A stretch of DNA of 64,000 nucleotides. It comes from Bradyrhizobium sp. AZCC 2262 (GTDB lineage Bacteria; Pseudomonadota; Alphaproteobacteria; Rhizobiales; Xanthobacteraceae). The stretch's first letter is position 1, and every line of letters starts with the position of its first letter. The notes beneath the pieces are model-generated. The model was not told the DNA's origin. It did not search any database and saw nothing but the letters and a program-made list of their open reading frames with translations. Both the position numbers and the translations under genes were made by a program. Shown here in pieces: positions 16,687-24,672 of the stretch. The stretch lies in contig NZ_JAZHRT010000001.1 in the NCBI RefSeq assembly GCF_036924535.1, positions 992,001 to 1,056,000 of the forward strand, given 5' to 3'.

Positions 16687-16944
16687 ATGGCGCAACACGA
16701 GAACGCTGCCCCGAAAGATAAGGAACAGCCAGCGAAACCTAGCCTAAAGCAAGTATTGGCGGACAACCAAATCTGGCTGGCGCTTGGCTTGGTTTTGCTC
16801 GGCGCAATTGGGATGTGGCATCTCTATACACTCCTTGAGGAGCGCGTTGTTCGTATAGCAAAAGAGGCCTCGAAATTTCCGCCAAACGCAATAGTAGCTT
16901 TTCATTGGGACCCGAGAAATGTCCGGACGACTGGCGCGAAGTAA
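16687..16944 (+). CDS. Membrane-anchored N-terminal part of a tail-collar-like protein (frame broken)
   Basis: An 85-residue frame with a strong ribosome site (GGGGAGGG) before the ATG. It has a charged N-terminus (about 1-30), one membrane helix IWLALGLVLLGAIGMWHLY (about 35-53), then an amphipathic stretch ending PPNAIVAFHW. The PPNAIVAF motif is how phage tail-collar domains begin, and the rest of that domain continues in the next frame at 16905. A run of four T at 16899-16902 is where the frames part: with one more T the protein would read IVAFSLGPEKCPDDW without a break. I read this as the first half of one gene. Function unknown; it sits in the putative insertion at hemD. Confidence 0.6.
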   Translation: MAQHENAAPKDKEQPAKPSLKQVLADNQIWLALGLVLLGAIGMWHLYTLLEERVVRIAKEASKFPPNAIVAFHWDPRNVRTTGAK

Positions 16945-17279
16945 CTGAGCTGCGAGGCAGGTTCGTTATTGGTGCTGGCAAGGGAACCGATCTGGAAGAC
17001 AGGCCGTATGGCCAGACTGGGGGATTGGAAACCGTCACTCTAAAGCCAGAAAATTTGCCCGCTCATCGGCATCAGGTCTATCGACATGCCGGGGAGATCG
17101 TTGGCGTCAGTTCGGGTATTAATGGTGCGGGGAGCGATGACCCGAACGCAACATCTCGTGTCCGTGAGGGCCTGTCCGGGGACGGGCTCGGCCTGTCGCA
17201 AGAGCGTTTGGCATCGGCTCCCGCGAAAATAATGCCTCCCTATTCTGCCTATACCTTTTGTAGGCCTAAGGAGAAATAA
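16905..17279 (+). CDS. Phage tail-collar-like domain protein (C-terminal part, frame broken)
   Basis: A 124-residue frame carrying the body of a phage tail-collar / short-tail-fibre-type domain: KCPDDWREVTELRGRFVIGA at the start, LPAHRHQVYRH mid-domain and the closing MPPYSAYTFCRPKEK. The histidine-bearing LPAHRH and the MPPY...FC end are the family marks. The only start in this frame is TTG at 16905 with no ribosome site, so it is probably the downstream half of the gene at 16687, separated by a one-base loss. If expressed whole it would be a single-pass membrane protein displaying a collar domain outside the cytoplasm (inference). Confidence 0.6.
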   Translation: MGPEKCPDDWREVTELRGRFVIGAGKGTDLEDRPYGQTGGLETVTLKPENLPAHRHQVYRHAGEIVGVSSGINGAGSDDPNATSRVREGLSGDGLGLSQERLASAPAKIMPPYSAYTFCRPKEK

Positions 17280-17403
17280 CAAGCCGGCTGTCTGCTTGCG
17301 TTATGGCGTGTCGCGCGTGCCGATCTCCACGTCGGAATTATCGTGTCTTCCGTTCCCGTTCTTTGGTTAGCGGCGTGACGTCTTCGCCATTGGGCGGCTT
17401 AGA

Positions 17404-18243
17404 TCAACTGGCCGCACGCGGCGGGTTCTTGCCAAGCGCCGCCGCCATCGCCGAGATCAGCGGCCTCATGAAAAAAGCGTCCTCCGCCGGATAGATATCG
17501 GTGCGCAGCCCGTGCGACTTGAGTTCGTCCGACACGGCCGGTCCGACGGAAGCGATTGGCGTATGCTCCAACCCCTCACGTAGTCGGTCCTCGCAGCCTC
17601 GCGCGCGCGCGACCTCGATCAGGCGGCGGATCTGGCCGAGATTGGTCAGCGCGATCGCGTCGATGCGGCCCGCCGCCATCTCGTCGATCGCGGTGATGAT
17701 ATTGGCGTCGGCGGCCTGCGCGTCATAGGCATAGGGCAGCACGGTATCGACCTCGGCGCCTTGCGCCTTGATCGCGCCGATCAGGACGCTGTGATCCTTG
17801 TCCGGATAAAGCTGCAGTCCGAGGCGGTGGCCGCGCAGATCGAGGCGCGACAGCATCTCGGCGACGCCTTCGGAGGTCGGCTTCTCCGTCGTCATCTGCG
17901 GTTCCAGACCGATTTCGCGCAGCGCTTTGCCGGGCTTGGGGCCGCGCGCGAATTTGCGCGGCTTGCCGAGGGAGGCAATGAATTCCGGTTCGACGCCGAT
18001 GCGCCGGACGACCTTCATCAGCCGGCGCAGGCCTTCGCCGGTCATCAGCACCAGATCGTCGAAGGGCTTTTCAATGCACCGTCCGATCCAGGCTTCGACC
18101 GGCGCCGGGTCCGGCGCGTCGTGGATAGTGAACATCGGACATTGCAGCACGTCGGCGCCCTGCTCGGTGAGCAGGCGGGAAAACTGCGCTTCCTCGCGCG
18201 TTTCCAGGATCAGGATGCGGTAACCGTTCAATCTGTCAGCCAT
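17404..18243 (-). CDS. Uroporphyrinogen-III synthase-like protein (HemD family)
   Basis: A 279-residue protein with the two-domain HemD fold. HemD cyclises hydroxymethylbilane to uroporphyrinogen III in haem and cobalamin synthesis. Seen: N-terminal ILILETREEAQFSRLL, DLVLMTGEGLRRLM, the mid-region ALREIGLEPQMTTEKPTSEG and the C-terminal ALTNLGQIRRLIEVA followed by TPIASVGPAVSDELKSHGL, which are HemD family landmarks. The ATG at 18243 has GGAG seven bases upstream; the longer frame to 18315 has no support. No other haem gene is adjacent, so it may be a paralogue of the main HemD. Its 3' end appears to have been remodelled by an insertion. Confidence 0.75.
   Translation of the reverse strand: MADRLNGYRILILETREEAQFSRLLTEQGADVLQCPMFTIHDAPDPAPVEAWIGRCIEKPFDDLVLMTGEGLRRLMKVVRRIGVEPEFIASLGKPRKFARGPKPGKALREIGLEPQMTTEKPTSEGVAEMLSRLDLRGHRLGLQLYPDKDHSVLIGAIKAQGAEVDTVLPYAYDAQAADANIITAIDEMAAGRIDAIALTNLGQIRRLIEVARARGCEDRLREGLEHTPIASVGPAVSDELKSHGLRTDIYPAEDAFFMRPLISAMAAALGKNPPRAAS
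17411..17448. repeat. Right direct repeat within the 3' end of the hemD-like gene
   Basis: Partner of the block at 16391-16428 (34 of 38 bases identical, same orientation). It encodes the last residues of the intact hemD-like protein. With its partner it brackets the 1-kb segment holding the tail-collar-like gene, as attachment sites or a target duplication would. The 124 bases from 17280 to 17403 contain no recognisable gene. Confidence 0.6.
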
Positions 18244-18383
18244 GAGATCGCTCCAACGCTTCTGCTTCGCGCTTTGTTCATCCTGACTCCGGTTTCGGGA
18301 TTGGCGCAAGCGCATGCGCGGTGATAGAGCAGGGCCGCAAATCGCCGCTTCACCCTTTTGCCCGAATTGTAGTCAGCTTCGCC

Positions 18384-19247
18384 ATGCCCGATCACCAGTT
18401 TGTCCTGACCCTGTCCTGCCCGGATCGTCCCGGCATCGTTTCCGCGGTGTCGACCTTTCTCGCCCATAACGGGCAGAACATCCTGGACGCCCAGCAGTTC
18501 GACGACATCGAAACCGGAAAATTCTTCATGCGGGTGGTGTTCACCGCTGCCGATCTCGCGGTCGAATTGCAGGCCCTGCAGACCGGCTTCACCGCGATCG
18601 CCGACCGCTTCGGCATGGAATGGCAGATGCGCGACCGCGCCAATCGCCGCCGGGTGATGCTGCTGGTCTCCAAATCGGATCATTGCCTGGTCGATATCCT
18701 CTATCGCTGGCGTACCGGCGAACTCGAGATGATCCCGACCGCTGTTGTCTCCAACCATCCGCGCGAGACCTATGGCAATCTCGATTTTGGCGAGATCCCG
18801 TTCCACTACATGCCGGTGACGAAGGAAACCAAGCGCGAGCAGGAAGAGGCGGTCTGGAAACTGGCTCAGGACACCAGGACCGATCTCGTGGTGCTGGCGC
18901 GTTACATGCAGATCCTGTCGGATGAGATGTCGGCAAGACTGTCGGGGCGCTGCATCAACATCCACCACTCGTTCCTGCCGGGCTTCAAGGGCGCGCGGCC
19001 CTATCACCAGGCCCATGAGCGCGGCGTCAAGCTGATCGGCGCCACCGCGCATTACGTCACGCGCGACCTCGACGAAGGCCCGATCATCGACCAGGACGTC
19101 GAGCGCATCAGCCACCGCGACACCCCGGAAGACCTCTCGCGCAAGGGCCGCGACATCGAGCGCCGCGTGCTGGCGCGCGCCATGCGCCATCATCTCGAGG
19201 ACCGCGTGATCCTCAATGGCCGCAAGACTGTCGTGTTCATGGACTGA
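18384..19247 (+). CDS. purU: Formyltetrahydrofolate deformylase
   Basis: Hydrolyses 10-formyl-tetrahydrofolate to formate and tetrahydrofolate, balancing the one-carbon pool and supplying formate for purine synthesis. 287 residues: an N-terminal ACT domain ([19 protein letters not shown], about 7-25) that senses methionine/glycine in known members, then a formyltransferase-fold catalytic domain with [11 protein letters not shown] (Asn and His of the active site) and [11 protein letters not shown] (catalytic Asp). The frame is open upstream to 18321, but the ATG at 18384 gives the family N-terminus. It is divergent from the hemD-like gene and followed by an interspersed repeat. Confidence 0.95.
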   Translation: MPDHQFVLTLSCPDRPGIVSAVSTFLAHNGQNILDAQQFDDIETGKFFMRVVFTAADLAVELQALQTGFTAIADRFGMEWQMRDRANRRRVMLLVSKSDHCLVDILYRWRTGELEMIPTAVVSNHPRETYGNLDFGEIPFHYMPVTKETKREQEEAVWKLAQDTRTDLVVLARYMQILSDEMSARLSGRCINIHHSFLPGFKGARPYHQAHERGVKLIGATAHYVTRDLDEGPIIDQDVERISHRDTPEDLSRKGRDIERRVLARAMRHHLEDRVILNGRKTVVFMD

Positions 19248-19248
19248 C

Positions 19249-19362
19249 ATAGCGTTTTCGAGCGAAGCATGCCCTCGGACTTGATCCGGGGGCGGGTACC
19301 GGTTCGCGTGAAGAAAACGCGTCAAAAAAAGATCTAGAGCCTGATCATTGATCAGGCTCTAG
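19249..19362. repeat. Interspersed repeat, AGCGTTTT...CTCTAG family, copy 2
   Basis: Same family as 15247-15350. It has an extra block (GCCCTCGGACTTGATCCGG) after the first GAAG, and its terminal hairpin is GAGCCTGATCA-T-TGATCAGGCTC. It starts two bases after the purU stop, and its final CTAG provides the stop codon of the small lipoprotein gene on the minus strand. Confidence 0.75.
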
Positions 19363-19637
19363 CGAGCCGGGCCCTTCGACGCGGGCGCGGGCTTGGTTTC
19401 CTCGCCCCGTTCGGATGCCGGCAGCAGGCGCTTCCGCTCGCGCTCCCGCATGTACTCATCGTACTTTGCAGTGCCGGGGCGCGGTGGCGCGTCCGCGGGC
19501 ATGCCTCCGATCGCAGCCGGAATGGCGTCGCTGACACCGGCCGCGAGTTTCTCGTTGATCGTGCCGCAACTGCCCAGGCCGCAGCCCGCGAGGGCGACGG
19601 TGACGATCGTGACAATATGGCGCGCGCAGGTTGGCAT
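19359..19637 (-). CDS. Small putative lipoprotein
   Basis: A 92-residue hypothetical protein. Residues 1-21 form a signal peptide with lipobox LAGC, so the mature protein is probably anchored by a lipidated cysteine, facing the periplasm. The rest is a short proline- and charge-rich chain (PPRPGTAKYDEYMRERERKR) ending in low-complexity KPAPASKGPAR. I do not recognise a family. The longer frame to 19799 lacks a credible start; ATG at 19637 gives the signal peptide. Its stop codon comes from the interspersed repeat. Divergent from the second ABC importer operon. Confidence 0.7.
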   Translation of the reverse strand: MPTCARHIVTIVTVALAGCGLGSCGTINEKLAAGVSDAIPAAIGGMPADAPPRPGTAKYDEYMRERERKRLLPASERGEETKPAPASKGPAR

Positions 19638-19718
19638 CGGCAGTAGCTTACGACCTGACCCTTTAAGGATGATGGATTTAGGGCGCGGCCTCCAGGAACC
19701 GGCGAGGGCGCTTCTTTG

Positions 19719-19754
19719 TTGACAGGGACATTTCATTTGTACAATCGTACAAAT
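19719..19754 (+). promoter_or_regulatory. Promoter with palindromic operator upstream of the second ABC importer
   Basis: A perfect -35 box TTGACA (19719-19724) is followed 15 bases on by TACAAT (19740-19745). A perfect palindrome, ATTTGTAC-AATC-GTACAAAT (19735-19754), covers this -10, so a bound repressor would block the polymerase. The form (8-base arms, 4-base centre) resembles TetR- or GntR-type targets. The first gene downstream is the binding protein at 19995, leaving a leader of about 240 bases in which I see nothing else. No regulator gene is adjacent. Confidence 0.65.
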
Positions 19755-19994
19755 AGGCGGCCTCGCACGGGAGGGCGACGGGCGGCGAGATTGGATCATA
19801 TTATAGTACCGTCGCGTATTTCACGACAGTCCGGCTGGCCTGGCCTCTTCGCCGCGCCAATGGTCCGATTGACAAAAGGGCGGCCAGGTACGCCATGTTG
19901 CCGCGCTACCCGGCCGAAAAATCTGGGTTATGGTGAGATCAAGGGCCGGGGACTCGGTTCGAGGACACAAGGCCGATCAGGGGGAGGAATGCTA

Positions 19995-21167
19995 ATGTCT
20001 ATTCGCAGTCACATATTGCTGGCCGCAGGCGCCGTCGCCGGGATGCTGGCGTTCGCACCGGCTCACGCCCAGGAGACCGTCAAGATCGGCCTGATCCTGC
20101 CGATGACCGGCGGCCAGGCGTCGACCGGCAAGCAGATCGACAATGCGGTCAAGCTCTACATGCAGCAGAACGGCGATACCGTCGCCGGCAGGAAGATCGA
20201 AGTCATCCTGAAGGATGACGCGGCGGTTCCCGACAATACCAAGCGCATGGCGCAGGAACTGATCGTCAACGACAAGGTCAATTTCATCGCGGGTTTCGGC
20301 GTGACCCCGGCAGCCCTTGCCGCAGCACCCTTGGCGACGCAGGCCAAGGTTCCGGAAATCGTGATGGCGGCGGGCACCTCGATCATCACAGAGCGTTCGC
20401 CCTATATCGTGCGCACTTCCTTCACGCTGGCGCAGTCGTCGACCATCATCGGGGACTGGGCCGCCAAGAACGGCATCAAGAAGGTGGCGACGCTGACCTC
20501 CGACTATGCGCCCGGCAACGACGCCTTGAACTTCTTCAAGCAGAACTTCACCGCCGGCGGCGGTGAGATCGTGGAAGAGGTGAAGGTGCCGCTGCAAAAC
20601 CCTGATTTTGCTCCGTTCCTGCAGCGCATGAAGGACTCCAAGCCGGACGCCGTGTTCGTGTTCGTGCCGGCAGGACAGGGCGGTAACTTCATGAAGCAAT
20701 ATGCCGAGCGCGGGCTCGACAAGGCGGGCATCAAGGTGATCGGCCCCGGCGACGTGATGGACGACGACCTGCTCAACCAGATGGGTGATGCGGCGCTCGG
20801 CACGGTGACAGCGCATCTTTACTCCGCGGCGCATCCCTCGGCTGCCAATAAGGATTTCGTCACCGCCTACAAGAAGGCTTTCGGCTCGCGCCCGGGCTTC
20901 ATGGCGGTCGGCGGCTATGACGGCATCCGCCTGATCTACGAGGCGCTGAAGAAGACCGGCGGCAAGACCGACGGCGATGCGCTGATCGAGGCAATGAAGG
21001 GCATGAAGTGGGAAAGCCCGCGCGGCCCGATCTCGATCGATCCGGAAACCCGCGACATCGTGCAGAACATCTACATCCGCAAGGTCGAGAAGGTCGACGG
21101 CGAACTCTACAACGTCGAATTCGCGACCTTCGAGGCGGTGAAGGATTCCGGCAAGACCAAGAAGTGA
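19995..21167 (+). CDS. ABC transporter substrate-binding protein, branched-chain amino acid type
   Basis: Periplasmic binding protein (type I fold) and first gene of the second HAAT importer. Signal peptide with cleavage after PAHAQ, then ETVKIGLILPMTGGQASTGKQ, the typical LivK-like start. 390 residues. GGGGAGG lies seven bases before the ATG at 19995; the in-frame ATG at 19989 is too close to that site, and the frame open to 19716 crosses the promoter. It is followed by a palindromic repeat, then livH-, livM-, livG- and livF-type genes. Unlike the first importer, its partner enzymes are a MetE-like methyltransferase and a flavin monooxygenase. Ligand unknown. Confidence 0.93.
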   Translation: MSIRSHILLAAGAVAGMLAFAPAHAQETVKIGLILPMTGGQASTGKQIDNAVKLYMQQNGDTVAGRKIEVILKDDAAVPDNTKRMAQELIVNDKVNFIAGFGVTPAALAAAPLATQAKVPEIVMAAGTSIITERSPYIVRTSFTLAQSSTIIGDWAAKNGIKKVATLTSDYAPGNDALNFFKQNFTAGGGEIVEEVKVPLQNPDFAPFLQRMKDSKPDAVFVFVPAGQGGNFMKQYAERGLDKAGIKVIGPGDVMDDDLLNQMGDAALGTVTAHLYSAAHPSAANKDFVTAYKKAFGSRPGFMAVGGYDGIRLIYEALKKTGGKTDGDALIEAMKGMKWESPRGPISIDPETRDIVQNIYIRKVEKVDGELYNVEFATFEAVKDSGKTKK

Positions 21168-21176
21168 CGGCGAAGC

Positions 21177-21257
21177 CGTCATCCCGGGGCGCGCGTCAGC
21201 GCGAACCCGGGATCTCGAGATTCCGGGTCTGGTCCTTTGGACCATCCCGGAATGACG
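21177..21257. repeat. Palindromic repeat, CGTCATTCCGG...CCGGAATGACG family, copy 1
   Basis: About 81 bases with complementary ends (CGTCATCCCGGGGC and ATCCCGGAATGACG) and an inner inverted repeat CCCGGGATCTCGAGATTCCGGG. Related copies are at 28958-29039 and 33612-33709. It starts ten bases after the binding-protein stop and sits inside the operon, before the LivH-type gene. RNA of this region would form a long stable hairpin. Confidence 0.75.
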
Positions 21258-21285
21258 AGTTTCTATTAGAGGTCCGTCCCATCCC

Positions 21286-22155
21286 ATGACCACGCTCTTC
21301 ACCATCCTGTTCGACGGTGTCGCCTACGGCATGCTGCTGTTCGTGCTGGCCTGCGGGCTGGCGGTGACGCTCGGGCTGATGAATTTCGTCAACCTCGCCC
21401 ATGGCGCCTTCGCCATGACCGGTGGCTATATCTGCGCGGTGCTGGTGAACAATTCCGGCTGGCCGTTCTTCGCAGCACTTCCGCTCGCCTTTGTCTCGGC
21501 CGCGGCGATCGGCGTGGTGCTGGAGCGCACGCTGTACCGTCATCTCTACACCCGCAGCCATCTCGACCAGGTGCTGTTCACCATCGGCCTGACCTTCATG
21601 TCGGTGGCGGCGGTGGACTATATCATGGGATCGTCGCGGATCTTCATCAAGCTGCCGGCGGCGCTCGAAGGCCAGTTCGATTTCTTCGGCGTCGGCATCG
21701 GCCGCTACCGGCTGATGATCATCGTGATCTGCGGCCTGCTCACGGTGGCGCTGCAATTGATCCTGGCGAAGACCCGGTTTGGCAGCCGGCTGCGCGCGGC
21801 CGTCGATGATCCTCGCGCGGCAAGCGGCCTCGGCATCAACGTGCCGCAGGTATTCGCGTTCACCTTCGCCTTCGGGTGCGGCCTTGCGGGGCTGGGCGGG
21901 GCGCTCAGCGCCGAAATCCTCGGGCTCGATCCGTATTTTCCGCTGAAATTCATGATCTACTTCCTGATCGTGGTCACCGTCGGCGGCTCCTCCAGCATCA
22001 CTGGGCCGTTCCTCGCTTCGCTTCTGCTCGGCATCGGCGACGTTGCCGGAAAGTATTACGTGCCGAAGATGGGCCCGTTCGTCATCTACACCATCATGAT
22101 CGCGATCCTGATCTGGCGTCCGAACGGCCTGTTCGGCCGCGCCGCCGCGCGATGA
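21286..22155 (+). CDS. ABC transporter permease, LivH type
   Basis: Membrane subunit of the second importer, 289 residues with about eight membrane segments. The N-terminal VNLAHGAFAMTGGYI region and the C-terminal WRPNGLFGR end are typical of LivH proteins. The ribosome site is weak (AGAGG, 12 bases upstream), and a palindromic repeat separates it from the binding-protein gene, so its expression may be lower than that of the binding protein. It is followed after seven bases by the LivM-type gene. Confidence 0.9.
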   Translation: MTTLFTILFDGVAYGMLLFVLACGLAVTLGLMNFVNLAHGAFAMTGGYICAVLVNNSGWPFFAALPLAFVSAAAIGVVLERTLYRHLYTRSHLDQVLFTIGLTFMSVAAVDYIMGSSRIFIKLPAALEGQFDFFGVGIGRYRLMIIVICGLLTVALQLILAKTRFGSRLRAAVDDPRAASGLGINVPQVFAFTFAFGCGLAGLGGALSAEILGLDPYFPLKFMIYFLIVVTVGGSSSITGPFLASLLLGIGDVAGKYYVPKMGPFVIYTIMIAILIWRPNGLFGRAAAR

Positions 22156-22162
22156 GCCCGCG

Positions 22163-23194
22163 ATGACCGCAGCAACCGACGTCTCATCTTATGCCATCGC
22201 CCGCGCCCGCTGGCGCCCGGGCGAGATCGCGTTCTGGATTCTGGCGGCCTCCTGCGCGTTCCTGTTTCCGTCCCGCTACCTGATCATGACCGACATCATT
22301 CGGCTGGCATTGTTCGCGCTGTCGCTCGATCTGATCCTGGGTTATGCCGGCATCGTCTCGCTGGGGCACGCCGCTTTCTTCGGCGTCGGCGCCTATTTGG
22401 CGGGGCTACTGGCCCTGCATGGCATCATCAATGAGCCGGTGATCGCGCTGGTCGTCGCCGGCCTCATCGCGATGGCGCTCGGCTTTCTGACCAGCTTCCT
22501 CGTTATCCGCGGCGTCGACCTGACCCGGCTGATGGTGACGCTCGGCATCGCATTGTTACTCGAAGCGCTGGCGGAGCGCTTCTCCAACGTCACCGGCGGG
22601 ACCGACGGGCTGCAGGGCATCGAGATGCAGCCGATCCTCGGCCTGTTTGCGTTCGACATGTTCGGCAAGACCGGCTTCTTCTATTCGCTGATCGTGCTGT
22701 TCCTGCTGTTCTTGTTGGCGCGGCGGATCGTGAATTCGCCGTTCGGCCTGTCATTGCGCGCGATCAAGAACAATCCCTTGCGGGCATCAGCCATCGGCGT
22801 TCCGGTCAACCGCCGCCTGATCGCGATCTATACGGTGGCAGCGTTCTATGCCGGCATCGCCGGGGCGCTGTTCACCCAGACCACGGCGCTGGCATCGCTG
22901 GACGTGTTCTCGTTCGAGCGCTCGGCCGATCTGATGCTGGTGCTCGTGATCGGCGGCACCGGCTATCTCTACGGTGGGCTGATCGGCGCGGTTGTCTTCA
23001 AGATGCTGCAGGAACTGTTTCAGACCATTACGCCGCAATACTGGCTGTTCTGGATCGGGCTCGTCCTGGTCGTGATCGTGCTGGTCGGCCGCGAACGCAT
23101 CCATCGCTGGGTGCTTTGGGGGCCGAACCTCGTGATCCGTCAGGTCTTCGGACGCAAGGCCGGCGTCGCCGTTCCCGAAAGCGATGCGCCATGA
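22163..23194 (+). CDS. ABC transporter permease, LivM type
   Basis: Second channel subunit, 343 residues, about ten membrane segments. Signature GYAGIVSLGHAAFFGVGAYL lies near 60-79. The stop overlaps the ATPase start as ATGA, so translation is coupled. Ordinary length and topology for LivM. Confidence 0.9.
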   Translation: MTAATDVSSYAIARARWRPGEIAFWILAASCAFLFPSRYLIMTDIIRLALFALSLDLILGYAGIVSLGHAAFFGVGAYLAGLLALHGIINEPVIALVVAGLIAMALGFLTSFLVIRGVDLTRLMVTLGIALLLEALAERFSNVTGGTDGLQGIEMQPILGLFAFDMFGKTGFFYSLIVLFLLFLLARRIVNSPFGLSLRAIKNNPLRASAIGVPVNRRLIAIYTVAAFYAGIAGALFTQTTALASLDVFSFERSADLMLVLVIGGTGYLYGGLIGAVVFKMLQELFQTITPQYWLFWIGLVLVVIVLVGRERIHRWVLWGPNLVIRQVFGRKAGVAVPESDAP

Positions 23195-23943
23195 CGATCG
23201 CGCTGGAAACCAAGGGGCTGGAGAAATCCTTCGGCGGCTTGAGGGTCACGCGCGAGCTGTCGCTGCAGGTCAAGCAGGGCGCCCGCCACGCCTTGATCGG
23301 GCCGAACGGCGCCGGCAAGACCACCGTCATCAACCTCCTGACCGGCGTGCTCAAGCCGAATGGAGGACGGATCCTGCTCGAGGGCAATGACATCACCGAT
23401 CTGCCGGTTCATACGCGAGTGCTGCGCGGGCTCTCGCGCACTTTCCAGATCAACCAGCTCTATGCCGACCTGACCCCGCTCGAAACCGTAGGGCTCGCGG
23501 TTTCCGAACGGCTCGGCCGCGGCGGCGACTGGTGGCGGCGGATGGGCACGCGCGACGATGTCAACGAGGAGATAGCGGAGACGCTGGCGCGCTTTCACCT
23601 GCTAGACGTGATGAACGAACTGACCGCGACGCTGCCTTACGGCAAGCAGCGGCTGCTCGAGATCGCGGTCGCGATTGCGACCCGGCCGCGGGTCCTACTG
23701 CTCGACGAGCCCGCCGCCGGCGTGCCCGAGAGCGAGCGCCACGATATTCTGGCCGCGGTTGCCGCCCTGCCGCGCGACGTCACCGTGCTGCTGATCGAGC
23801 ACGACATGGATCTGGTGTTCTCATTCGCCGACCGTATTTCCGTCCTCGTCAACGGCGCCATGCTGGTGGAGGGACCGCCCGACGAGGTGGCCAGGGATCC
23901 GCAGGTCAAGGCGGTCTATCTCGGTGAGGCTGCCGATGTCTGA
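23191..23943 (+). CDS. ABC transporter ATP-binding protein, LivG type
   Basis: ATPase of the second importer, 250 residues. Walker A GPNGAGKTT, LivG-type signature LPYGKQRLLEIAVA, Walker B VLLLDEPAAGV and the H-loop in LLIEHDMDLVFSF are intact. Start ATG at 23191 is four bases inside the previous gene; the frame upstream to 23116 belongs to the LivM overlap. Its last eight bases overlap the start of the LivF-type gene. Confidence 0.92.
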   Translation: MTIALETKGLEKSFGGLRVTRELSLQVKQGARHALIGPNGAGKTTVINLLTGVLKPNGGRILLEGNDITDLPVHTRVLRGLSRTFQINQLYADLTPLETVGLAVSERLGRGGDWWRRMGTRDDVNEEIAETLARFHLLDVMNELTATLPYGKQRLLEIAVAIATRPRVLLLDEPAAGVPESERHDILAAVAALPRDVTVLLIEHDMDLVFSFADRISVLVNGAMLVEGPPDEVARDPQVKAVYLGEAADV

Positions 23944-24652
23944 GCTTCTCGCCATCGATGCCCTGCGCGCCGGCTACGGCGAGGCCGTCGTCCTGCCCTC
24001 GATGTCGCTATCGCTCGGCGAAGGCCAGGTGCTGGCACTGTTGGGCCGCAACGGCACCGGCAAGACCACGCTGATCAATTCGATCGTCGGCATTACCCGC
24101 CGCTTCGGCGGCAGCCTTGCGCTTGACGGGCTGGACATCACCACGATGCGCCCGGACCAGCGGGCGCGGGCAGGGATCGGCTGGGTGCCGCAGGAACGCA
24201 ACATTTTTCGCTCGCTGACAGTCGAGGAAAACATGACCGCCGTGGCCCAGCCGGGCCTCTGGACCGTGGACAAGGTTTACGAAATGTTTCCGCGGCTGAA
24301 GGAACGCCGCAGCAATTTCGGCAACCAGCTCTCCGGCGGCGAGCAGCAGATGCTGGCGATCGGCCGCGCGCTGACCCTCAATCCCAGGGTTTTGCTGCTC
24401 GACGAGCCGACCGAGGGGCTGGCGCCCATCATCGTCGAGGAATTGCTCCGGGCGCTCGGCACCATCACCCGCTCGGGGGGCATCTGTTCGATCATCGTCG
24501 AGCAGAATGCGCGAAAGATTCTGGGGCTGGCCGATCGGGTTGTGATATTGGAACGCGGCGCGATCGTGCATGATGCGCCAAGCGACGCGTTGAAGGCCGA
24601 TCCCGCGGTGCTCGAACGCTATCTCGGCGTTGCCGGCGCCGCCGCGCACTAG
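23936..24652 (+). CDS. ABC transporter ATP-binding protein, LivF type
   Basis: Second ATPase of the importer, 238 residues, the normal LivF length. Walker A GRNGTGKTT, signature LSGGEQQMLAIGRAL and Walker B VLLLDEPTEGL are intact. GGTGAGG lies just before the ATG at 23936; the GTG at 23924 is a weaker candidate. It is followed 20 bases on by the MetE-like gene in the same orientation, suggesting one transcript. Confidence 0.92.
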   Translation: MSELLAIDALRAGYGEAVVLPSMSLSLGEGQVLALLGRNGTGKTTLINSIVGITRRFGGSLALDGLDITTMRPDQRARAGIGWVPQERNIFRSLTVEENMTAVAQPGLWTVDKVYEMFPRLKERRSNFGNQLSGGEQQMLAIGRALTLNPRVLLLDEPTEGLAPIIVEELLRALGTITRSGGICSIIVEQNARKILGLADRVVILERGAIVHDAPSDALKADPAVLERYLGVAGAAAH

Positions 24653-24672
24653 ATTTGATGGGAGTTGAGACC

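Noticed and set aside
16899..16905. Programmed frameshift as the explanation for the broken tail-collar-like gene
   Set aside because: A single-tRNA slip on TTTT is possible, but there is no classic X-XXY-YYZ heptamer and no clear stimulatory hairpin, so mutation or a sequencing error is equally likely.
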